From Omphalotus guepiniiformis (taxonomy: Eukaryota; Basidiomycota; Agaricomycetes; Agaricales; Omphalotaceae), in NCBI GenBank assembly GCA_028554645.1, contig JAQOOI010000011.1, positions 248,001 through 312,000 of the forward strand: a stretch of 64,000 nucleotides of DNA, written 5' to 3'. Each line of letters begins with the position of its first letter. Within the stretch, counting starts at the first letter, position 1. The position numbers and the translations under genes were made by a program. The notes below the pieces were generated by a model. The model had not been told where the DNA came from, made no database searches, and worked only from the letters and a program-made list of their open reading frames with translations. Shown one piece after another: positions 12,303 through 21,513 of this stretch.

Positions 12303-12919
12303 ATGTCTGGCTTTTACGTTCAAAATGTTTTCTTCTTTCACGTGGGTGCTGGGCAGCATTTTTCTGTTTATCTTCATCTTCAAATTTCTTGCCAACATGT
12401 AGCGATACATCATATGTTCTTGCACTATGCGGTTTCTTTTCCTTGTTTTCACTGTTGTTTATTTCACCGCCGACAGCACGCTATCATTATTACCCTCCGT
12501 GACATGTATCAGTTCTGAGGCTCTACTTATGTTTATTATACTGTACCTACAACGATCACCTATTGGTACTATACTAGCGTCCCCCTCTACTCTTACCTAT
12601 ACCTCGAGTTGATTTTTATGCACTTATATAAAACGAGCTTGCGTTCTTGATTTCTTATTAGCTGCACGTCGCATCGCAAGTGAACCCCAGCTCCGTCAAG
12701 TGTGGTGGTTGAGAGAAGTTGTGCATACATTCATGGATTTAATCGTTAATTATACAAGGAACATTACTACAGTTTATGGTGGTACTAAGAGGCCTCAGTC
12801 AGCTCCAAATGCAATCTCAACTGCACACACAAACGACTCACACCACCATAACAATGATCAAAGTCAGGCTGCAACATTTTCTCGCACAAAAATTCGCTGC
12901 ACATGCTCGAAGCGCTCTT
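12303..12919. other. Downstream region of SMC5, no gene seen
   Basis: T-rich 3' flank of SMC5, then sequence with short open frames on the + strand that have no recognisable features. Confidence 0.4.
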
Positions 12920-12924
12920 CACCA

Positions 12925-13260
12925 CCTCCTTCAGAATCAGCTGCGAGAACCTCTGTCTGCCTAGATTCGCCCAGTTGTGAACCAGTGGCAGAGGGGTAAG
13001 GCGTGAGGGTGAGCGTCACCACTGCACTGGCGCTGTTGAATGATAACTGCCTCCGTTCCCAAAGTCAATACCCGAGCATGGATGTGAGAGTACGACGAAG
13101 GCGAAACCGTTTCATTTGGCTTGGGCATTCGGTTTGTCCGGTGGTTTGTCCGGGTAATGAGGCCTTGAGGGGCAAATGGAATGTGTTGTATTCTTCTTTG
13201 GCCGTTAGACGGCTGACAGGGTCGAAGGAGGTCGTAGACTTTAGGCGCGTGGATGCATAT
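12925..13260 (-). pseudogene. Decayed fragment A of the LARP7/Pof8-like gene
   Basis: On the minus strand this segment resembles the first RRM region of the intact La-related gene (its bases about 23205-23440). Shared landmarks in the same order and orientation are a tract containing GTGAACCAGTGGCAGAG, then GTTGAATGA, then a GACGAAGGCGAAACC-like stretch, then the GGTTTGTC motif. Indels destroy the frame. Flanking parts of the parent gene are missing, so this is a partial relic, not a second gene. Confidence 0.65.
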
Positions 13261-13486
13261 TTAGCGCCAGGCTTAGAGACGGAAAAGCTTTAGGAAATAA
13301 GTACACGAGACGGAGAAAAGAAGAACGAACGAGTCACTGGTCTAAGCGGGTCATATTCTGATATCTTGGCATCTCCCTGACACCTAGCCAATCATTTTCT
13401 GTCGCATACCCCGTTAAGCTGGTCTCACACCAATAGAAGAATAGAAACGAACCATCCGGTGTCCCCGAAACCTCAAAGATTTTCAA

Positions 13487-13803
13487 CTATTGATCCCTCT
13501 GAAACGGTACATTCTTCTTCGCATCAAGCTTTGCCTCTTCATCTTTGAAGATAGGCCTTAGACTCGCAAGCTCAGCAATGACACAGCCAACAGCCGGCGG
13601 CGCAACAATCAACAGCTTGAGCTGGTAGATTGAAAATTTGAGAACAGCGGTTGGAATTTGAAAGCGTAGGGTCTGGGCGTGGTGGTGAATTGTTAGCTAG
13701 AAGGGTCACATTAGTTGTCGTTGATTGTTAGAGAATTAGAGAAAAGACCGACTTTGCTAGGAAATCGTGTCCAGCGCATTCAAAGAAGGTTTGTCTTATA
13801 ATA
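13487..13803 (-). CDS. Possible small gene or C-terminal fragment, unknown
   Basis: I do not recognise it. On the minus strand 13487-13696 is open for 69 codons plus stop and looks protein-like: hydrophobic [17 protein letters not shown] (one possible membrane segment) followed by the charged tail [20 protein letters not shown]. Upstream, about 13755-13803, the same phase encodes [13 protein letters not shown], joinable through a weak donor (TCG|GTCTTT) to the acceptor CTAG at 13697-13700. A stop codon lies a little further upstream in that frame, and I found no convincing first exon; an ATG exon ending near 13895 does not join in phase. Either a small membrane-protein gene with an exon I missed or a fragment of one. 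Confidence 0.3.
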
Positions 13804-14234
13804 TAACTTTCTCAATGCACATGGATTGTCATGCTTGATTCTCTGTTCAACTACAAAAGAAAATATAATTAGTCGCAGCTCTACAACTCAATAATGAGAG
13901 CGTACCGCAATTTCTGACTTATTCCAGAACCCATCTGAAGTTGAACTCATCGCATAGATCCTTCCATCGTCGCCTACGCTTTATCCTTTATAAACGCGGC
14001 TGTAGGTAACAGAAGAGATGAAGCCGAGAATATTATGCTTTGACAGCACAGTCCTGCAACTGTTGCCTCGTTTGGCACGGTATATGCGCATTGAATCATG
14101 TTGGAGGAGTTGGCAGCAGTAATAGACCAGGTCGCCTGACATCGTATCTGTCTGCTCATCGTTCTTGAGTAAGTTGAAGTTGTCATCGACGAAGGTTCGC
14201 CGGGTATGTACGCGTGCTACACGTGACGCCAGCA

Positions 14235-14696
14235 ATGTCTGCCCCCTCCCCCCAAGCAGAAGCAGCGGCCCAGCTGCTCTATGCGCCCAACGTCCAACAC
14301 AACACTCTTCACCTCACCACCGTAAAATTCCTCTCTGCTTCCTGCGCTGGCGCTATCGCCGGTATCCTCGGCCTCGAAAACTATGCGGGATTCGCGCTTT
14401 TTGTCCTATCCACCCTATTCAGTGCTCTATGTATATGGGTCGTAAACTGTCATATGGTAGCCACGAAATATGTTCAGGGAGGTTGGAAGGATTTGGCTAA
14501 TCCTGGCATGGATAATTCTTTTACGTTTGTTTTGGTTTGGACGCTGTTTTATGGTATGTCTTTTTGTGGAGGATGTGATGTGGTTTACTGACTGGATGCA
14601 TCTGTAGGAATTGTACATGGTACGAAAGTGCTTCATTTGCGCTCTATTTTTTTCCTCATACACGATTTCTCTTCTCGTTGACCAGTATATGATTGA
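14235..14696 (+). CDS. EMC6: EMC6, ER membrane protein complex subunit 6
   Basis: Small subunit of the ER membrane complex, which inserts tail-anchored and multi-span proteins. Three exons, 14235-14553, 14608-14619 and 14686-14696, sum to 342 nt (113 residues), the normal size for the family. The protein has a polar N-terminus (APNVQHNTLHLTTVKF), three hydrophobic segments (AGAIAGILGLENYAGFALF, the LFSALCIWVV helix, and FVLVWTLFYGIVHVYD), and ends in VYD as fungal EMC6 proteins do. The second exon is only 12 nt. Start chosen at the first ATG in frame with the conserved part. It stands alone between gene-poor stretches. Confidence 0.85.
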
Positions 14697-15236
14697 GGGT
14701 ACAAAATCGACTCCAGTCCAGCCCAGCATTGTACGGGGTAATCAGAGAATGTCCCCACCTGCGCGCAGCATTCGCATCCTCGCGCGCAAAGTCAATTACA
14801 ATGCTATATCAATGATACCCCAATTCTCCTGTAGAACGTATCATCGACCCTAGCAGCTGTTTGCTGCGGCTTTTTAGATCCATTCATTCTTGGAGGGACT
14901 CTCGTTGTGGATGTATTATACATCGCTTAGGCTCTCCAGCCTTCTGAAATAGTATGCTATCCATTTTTGAACAGTCTGAAAGCAAGATATTGAAGCTGGA
15001 TGTGTTGGTCTGTAGGGTAGACTCGTTCGAGCTGCGGCTGCTTGCTTCTCCGGCGATGGTTTCGCTTATATGCCTCTTGTTCCCCATACCTCTCCCTCAT
15101 TCTGCTCCATGTCCGACAAATTTCGAATCCTCGCCTGTGGCGGCATTCGCGTATATTCGTTGTCGTTTCATGGAATTGTCAGATCAGAGTAATATCTCGT
15201 TAGTCTTTGGCGTTCTCGTTCAGCACTTGATAATAT

Positions 15237-15262
15237 CCTTCCTTCCTTCCTTCCTTCCTTCC
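15237..15262. repeat. (TTCC)n microsatellite
   Basis: About six uninterrupted CCTT/TTCC units. Confidence 0.9.
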
Positions 15263-15276
15263 ATGTCAAGTTGCCG

Positions 15277-15348
15277 GTTACGACGTTCTCTCTCACATGA
15301 AACCCAAGATACCAGTTACGACGTTCTCTCTTACATGAAACCCAAGAT
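15277..15348. repeat. Tandem duplication, 38-bp period
   Basis: Two copies of a 34-base block (15277-15310 and 15315-15348) containing GTTACGACGTTCTCTC and ACATGAAACCCAAGAT, differing at one base, with a 4-base spacer. Confidence 0.85.
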
Positions 15349-16119
15349 TCGGCGAAAGCAAGTTGATCTAAAGGCAAATTTCATGATTGTTCTTCAAATT
15401 ACGGGAATGATGTATACTCTTCAGAGTCGCTCGACCAAACTGCGAAACCTGGTACTTGATTGGCGACAGCTGGGGACGACGACGACATCTTTCCTACCAG
15501 GGCTGCGAGAAATTGCGTTGCTCGTCAAATATTAGCGCATATATTCAGGCAAAATCAGGCAAAATCCAGGTATTTCTCCAGCGCAACTCGGAAAAAACTA
15601 GGCGACTTGACCGTCTTCTCGATGACTCGAAGGCCTCGATCTCGCTAGGGACAAAATGGCTTGATTTCGCCCTTTTCGAGGGGTTCACTTGTCCCGTCAT
15701 CTCCATGCATATGGGGCTTGTCCGTGCTATCAAGCCCGACTATACCCATTCTATGCTATTCTATGCTGCATGCAAGGAGTTCGTCCCTGTAGAAATCCTG
15801 TCATCGGAGCATAGTTTCAGTTTCAAAAATAGTTTTCTGCTGGAATTCGTTGCTGGATCGTTGCGAATGACCAAGAGCCAGATGGTTGTGGTGCTTTCGG
15901 AGCTTCAAAGTTCAAGAACTTCATATGCTTCTTGCTCTCTTGCATCAAATGATTGGTACATACTTAGCTTGGACTCGGCTCTTACGATCGTCGGCGAGTT
16001 GAAGCTGGTTTCTAGCGCTTGTCGTTGCACTCATAAGTAGCATGCGATGATGCGAGCTTAATTAGTGGCGCAAGTCTGACGTTGACTGCACCGGCGGCCA
16101 AATCAGCGTTCCCGTTCCT

Positions 16120-16148
16120 CATGTCGCAAGTGGCGTTCTTGCGACATG
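16120..16148. repeat. Perfect 11-bp inverted repeat, 7-nt loop
   Basis: Arms CATGTCGCAAG (16120-16130) and CTTGCGACATG (16138-16148) are exact reverse complements. No T-run follows and there is no neighbouring gene, so its role is unknown. Confidence 0.8.
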
Positions 16149-17287
16149 CTTCAATAGGACCGCTATTTCTGGCCTGGCTATAATTTGCGACAAACATGTG
16201 TCTAGATCTCAAATCTGCTTCTTCCAGGAACACTCGAGATCAAGAGAGATCCCCCCCAAAATCTGAGCCCAAATATCTCAAGTTGCGTGAACTGTGATTC
16301 TTGAAGCTACAAAGTCCCCCATCGATTTTCTCACACAATGAAGCTTTTTCTCTTTCAGACGAAGAGATCATCATTCATGATGGCTAGGGTTTCACCGGCG
16401 ATTCCGTGGTCTGGGTCTGACTGACAATGTACAGTGTTAAAACGACAGCGGTTTCCCCACGATCTTAAGTACAAAGTTTTCTCAATTGACTCCTTTAATT
16501 GAGCAGCATGGAACTGTTCTTTTCTCATTCTTCTCATGACCTTTGTGCTTCCGAGTACGGTGAGCCATTGAGATTGATCGGCGTACGATGTTCACAGTTG
16601 ATGACATTTTAGGCTATCGGATCCTTCTTTTCGTCTTCAATGCCCCATTGAAGATATCTCCATGTTCGCTCGGTACTTCTCATGACTCGATCAGCTCAAG
16701 ACAGCCAGTTCTTGGATCGAGTCAGCGAGAACAAGTAACTTACGCGACCCTGAACACGCATTCGAAGATCCAATTCAGCTTTATCTTATGTATGTTTTTT
16801 TAGAATTTTCTCCGCGACGTGCCGCTTGATGGCAATCATTGCCTTGCAGTAATAAGGACCTTAACTTTTCGCCTCAAGCATCATCATTGGGCTATGTAGA
16901 CAGGGATGCTCCTTCCAGATGACAGGGAACACCGAAGACGTCGCTGCCAGTAATTAGGGTATCGTCGGGTATTTGCTTCTTCGATTGACTTGAGATGCCT
17001 AAGTATCTCTCATGATGGAGCCTCCATTTTTGCCACCAACAAAACCGGTGGGAGTGTTTAGCCACCCAGAGTGTCACCCACCCTGCACGCGCGAAAAACT
17101 CTATATTCTTCCTTTGAGCATCCCTGACAGGAACTTGTGGGCACGGGTTTATAATATATAGACCTGTCTGTCAAAACGCGTTGTCTGCTTTCTCCTCCTT
17201 GGACGTTGTTGTAGGGATCTCGACTTGCTTGCTTTTCCTCTCTGCTCTTGCTTCAACTTTCCATTGTTACTCGAACATCCCCTTGCT

Positions 17288-18238
17288 ATGGCCACCAATC
17301 ACAATCTACAACGGTCTTGGACCTCCTCCTTACCAACTGCTATCGAGTCCGAGAACGAAATCGATGTCTCGGGTATACGAGGAAACGTTTCCGACGAAAG
17401 CAAACGTCTCGCCATCAGCATATTTTCATACTACACTGGAAGTCGCGAAAACTCGTTCGGGGTAGAGATTGGCCAGCGTCTTAGACTTACAGAAATGAAT
17501 GTGTGGGCGAAGAACGGTACGGCGAGGGAAGCGCAGACTGTGTTTGAGATTACAGTTTCTAAAGGTACGCTTCCTACGGGGTTTCTTTCGACTTTTGGGG
17601 AGTTTTTACTTACCTGCGTCTACCTAGACATGTGTAACGCTTTCGACACCCTGCATGGGGCTTGTGCTACGTACATTGTCGACCCGTAAGTGAAATCCTA
17701 TGTCACACACCCCTTCTTTGTGCGGCGTGTTTTTCGTCATGTTCGAGATTGGGCCAAGATCTAACGAAATCTCTTTAGTTGTGCCGTGTCTGCACTTGTT
17801 GTCCTGGGAGCCGCTGTAGGTATAGATGGTACAGGTGTCTCCCAATCTATGAATCTGATCTGGCATCAACCTGCGAAATTGTCAGTCAGTTCAGATCTTG
17901 CTCCTTCCTACTTATCTTGGGTGTTCTATACTTACTTTTTTTTTTTTCACGCGGCCCATCTACTCCTTCCTTTCTCTTCTCCTTTCACGATTTTGGTCAC
18001 ATTGGCAGAGGCACGAAACTCCGAGCTATTTCAACTACTGTTTTTATAGAAGGACGTATTAGGACCGCGAGGTGTGAGGTGCGTGTGGTGGTATTCCATG
18101 CTTTTGGTACTAGTCTTTCTGATGTTGAGTTATTGGATATAGATTTGGGATAAAGACGAGGATAAACTCTACGTCTCTGCTGTTCATTCCTCGATTAACA
18201 ACTCTCGGTCTCGTATCGATTTGCCCACGAAGCTTTGA
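17288..18238 (+). CDS. Hotdog-fold thioesterase (ACOT13/PaaI-like), paralogue 1
   Basis: Probable acyl-CoA thioesterase of the 4HBT superfamily. Five exons (17288-17564, 17638-17695, 17779-17880, 18009-18078, 18143-18238) sum to 603 nt (200 residues). The core begins about residue 90: DMCNAFDTLHGACATYIVDP, then ALVVLGAAVGIDGTGVSQSM, GTKLRAISTTVFIEGRI, ARCEIWD and LYVSAVHS, in the usual order of the fold's strands. The family's helix-capping HGG is HGA here, unlike the neighbour at 20255, so activity may be altered. ATG 17288 is the first good start in frame. Exons 2, 3 and 4 have exactly the same lengths (58, 102, 70) as those of the second paralogue, which shows tandem duplication. Substrate unknown. 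Confidence 0.75.
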
Positions 18239-20254
18239 TATTCAAGTCACGTCAGTCAGCCTAAGGTTGGATCTCTACAGATCTCTACCTACCCTTTCAC
18301 GTCAATCCCTTTTCCATTATCATCCTCTTCTTTATCGTGACCACGGACAAACAGTCACCTTCGTCTTCTCCCTGTAACTATATCTTTCATTTCGGAGCTC
18401 GCCGCTTCTTTGTACATATACTCAGCTGTTCTGGATTAAAAAACATTTCAAATCACAAGTTTAGACCATTCCTTTTTAGCAGCCCTTAGGCTCACACAAT
18501 GCTCATGTTTCCTACCACCCTACCCACCCATTCTGCATTCGACTCCATTAGTGATGTTCACTTTCATTTTCTGTACCTACTACATACATACATACACGCA
18601 TACATACATACATTCGTACAGATTTCGGAGCCTATATGAATGGTCTTATTAAACGACAGTAATCCTATAATATGCATAATTTATAGTCTGCTTTATTCAA
18701 AATTTGATCGCCTCAGTCAGTTACTTGTCATGCGAGCCATGTCACCCAAAAAACCGGTGATATGACGGCTCCGTATCTGAACAGACGCCTCTCCGAGGGC
18801 ATAGGGCATAGCCCGAGGACGATGCCAATGAATGACGCATATCAAGTCAAGTTCAAGCTGTCCTTTTGCTTGAAAGTCACTCAGGATGACTCGTACTTGG
18901 TATGGATAGGGAGATTCGGAAATGCGGTTGTTTTGGGCGGCATTTGGCACATTTCGAGTTTTTTAATCTTCACGTTATGACGTGCAGATATTTTTTCCCT
19001 TTCACTACATAGGAAAAAAGTTGCTAAGATCTCCCATTTTTGGCCGAGGAGTTAGTGAAGAAAGCTCTTCGGGCCGAGTACTTGTAAGTCCGTGTCCGAG
19101 CGGAGTGATAATATTGGATCACCGCGGCTGTATTGCATTTGGCCCGCCCGGGCCGCCGCTGCATGGACAATTTCCTTCCTTTCCAGCTATCACTTACGTT
19201 TCCAACTGAAAAAGGATCCTGCTGGCGCGGAGGCCTGAGGTACCGCTGCATGTCTGAGCGCTCGCTCTCAGAAGAAATTCCAGGCCTTTCGGTGGTTTGT
19301 AAATCAGCTTTCCCGTGCTAATGGGCCCGAGCTTCCGAACATTCAATTATTGGGTGAGCGCAGCGATCCCAATATAAGAGTTGAGGCGAAATCCGTACAC
19401 AGCCACAAAAAGTGCGTCGACATATATGGCAACTCGGTCCGGGTGAAGTGCCGGTCCCGTGCGGGTTATCTTGATATTGTGCGATCACCCATTATGCAGT
19501 AGGACCCCTGGCTCCTAATGCAAATTAATCCTAGTTCTTCCCATCAATGAAGACATGGCTAGTTGGCAGAATTTGACAGAAAAACATAATAGTCTGGTGT
19601 GGTATCATAGGGTATCATTGGTATGTAGGGTTGTAGCTTGTGGTCGCAGCAACAACAATGCATTTCTGAATGACGGCATTTTGGTTTCCGCGATTAGCTT
19701 GGGTCGTTTGGGTTTGAATGAGTGTATGTGACGATGATATCGCATAGCATCAACGCCAAGGGCTAGTGTATTGACCATGCCTGGTTGGGCTTAGGCTCAG
19801 GCTCAGAGCCAGTTCAGAGCTCGGGGGGGCTCAAACTTTTGGTGAGTCCAAGTCGAACTTCTCTCTCAAGTCCAGCATTAATTCTATGTTTCTAGCTCGG
19901 CCATTATGATCATAAGCGATGCAGGTTCTCGCCTCCATTCCTGATCTCGAAGAATGTATCTGAAAATGGTTGATAGCGAGATGCATGTCATTGGCCATAA
20001 TCATCGGATCTGTCTCTGAACATTACTTTTAGTCCACTTCATGGTGATCTTGATTTGACAACCTTGACGGATTACACCCACGATTTGCGATACTTAAGTG
20101 TGCTTATTACAAGCGACACTTGAGCTACCTCGACTCTTCCTTCTTTCCTTCCTCCACTCCTGTCGCCTCTCTCATTCTTCCGGGTTCAATTGGGAGTAAT
20201 AGCCGTTATCCATCCAACCAAGTTTCTCAGAGTCACCGCCGAGAACTAGTATCT
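18239..20254. other. Spacer between thioesterase paralogues, no gene seen
   Basis: About 2 kb. It contains a CATA microsatellite (about 18581-18613) and several scattered open frames without recognisable content. The last few hundred bases before 20255, C/T-rich from about 20125, probably form the promoter and leader of the second thioesterase. Confidence 0.4.
18581..18613. repeat. (CATA)n microsatellite
   Basis: CATA units interrupted once by CACG. Confidence 0.85.
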
Positions 20255-21355
20255 ATGGGCTCTTCATTGCTTCCCGATGTTTCGACTATAAAAGGGAACC
20301 TCACTCAAACCCAGAAACTCCAAGCCGCTCAAACTCTCGCGCATTTCATAGGAACACCTGACACGTCGTTCGGCGCCGATATTGGGTCCGGGCTCAAGTT
20401 GGTGGAGATTGACGTATTTCGACCTTACAGAAGAGCTGGTGGTGACGAATATGAACCTTCCGAGCGTTCATCAGCACTCGATAGAGATGGAGGTGGATTT
20501 GGTCAAGAGCAGATAGCGCAGGTTGCTAATGAGGGGAAGCAAAGTGGATCTGTAACGGAGTTTGAAGGAAGGACGATCTGTGAGATTCAAGTCACTAAAA
20601 GTAAGTGAGTTATTGCGGTTTCGCGTCATCCATCTTCCATCAGGGTTTAATTTGAACCTCTATCGGATTCACGAGACTGTCCGAAATACTTGTTCGTTTG
20701 TGACCGGCGGTATCTGATTCTTATTTCCTGTAGATATGTGTAACGTCTATGGAACTTTGCATGGTGGATGCGCTGCCTATCTCATTGATCCGTAAGTACA
20801 TAAGTTTTCGCTCCTTTCATTTTGCGTGTTACATCATTGGTCATTTCATATCTGATTCCATCATCCTGGGACACAACTTGAAATGGATTCTTCCGGGTAT
20901 TGTCAAAAAAACTAACACTCCATCACTTTCATAGATGTTCGGTATCTGCTATCGTCGGCCTTGGCATCGTTGCTGGAATTGACGGAACGGGGGTGTCGCA
21001 GTCTATGAATATTCAATGGCATCGTCCCGCTAAGATGTCAGTCACCGGTTCATTCGTGTCGCAGTTCTCCTCACCAAGCTTTCTTGCAGGGGCACGAAAC
21101 TGCGAATCATCTCATCTACCGTCTCAGTTGACGGATACATTCGTTCCGCTCGTTGTGAATTACGTTTTCATTAGTTCTGTCAGGCTCCCCTTTCTAATCA
21201 TAAAGCAGTTACGTGACAGCGTTGATAATGCACTGTATGTCTCGGCAGTCCATTCGACGATCAACGTCAATGCTCGTCGAGCCGTCCGGAACAAACACAA
21301 ACCGAAAGCGATATCAGGCGCGGAAGGGAGCTCACAGGGGAAGAGCAAGTTATAA
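20255..21355 (+). CDS. Hotdog-fold thioesterase (ACOT13/PaaI-like), paralogue 2, fifth-exon donor abnormal
   Basis: Paralogue of the gene at 17288. Exons 20255-20600, 20734-20791, 20935-21036 and 21090-21159 encode the hotdog core with an intact HGG (NMCNVYGTLHGGCAAYLIDP), then GIVAGIDGTGVSQSMNIQW, GTKLRIISSTVSVDGYI and ARCE. The last exon, 21209-21355, encodes LRDSVDNALYVSAVHS and an Arg/Lys-rich tail. Joining all five gives 723 nt (240 residues) in frame, but the last intron (21160-21208) would start with TT instead of GT; paralogue 1 has GAG|GTGCGT at the same place. Without that splice the frame stops at TAG 21172-21174 and the final strand of the fold is lost. The gene may be newly damaged, use an unusual splice, or carry a sequence error. 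The ~85-residue insert before the core is longer than in paralogue 1. Confidence 0.7.
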
Positions 21356-21513
21356 CGTTTTCTGAAGTTTTGAGAACTCGTTGCCGGCATTGAATTAATT
21401 ATACGATACCTATTAAGATACCCATCAAACTTTAATTCTGATTCTAATTCTCCCGACAGAAGAGAATACATGTGGTTTTTTCGTGGAAGAGAGACCTTTG
21501 CACTTCTCACTTC

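Larger units (their letters stand above)
14697..17287. other. Long stretch without recognisable gene
   Basis: About 2.6 kb. Open frames on the + strand at 14954-15535 and 15456-16040 are long by chance standards but show no domain, no good start context and no support from splice sites. The stretch holds a TTCC microsatellite, a 38-bp tandem duplication and an 11-bp-arm palindrome, listed separately. The last ~150 bases presumably contain the promoter of the thioesterase at 17288. Confidence 0.4.

Noticed and set aside
14954..16040. Overlapping + strand frames of 193 and 194 codons
   Set aside because: They run through a microsatellite and a tandem duplication, show no domain and have no conserved-looking composition.
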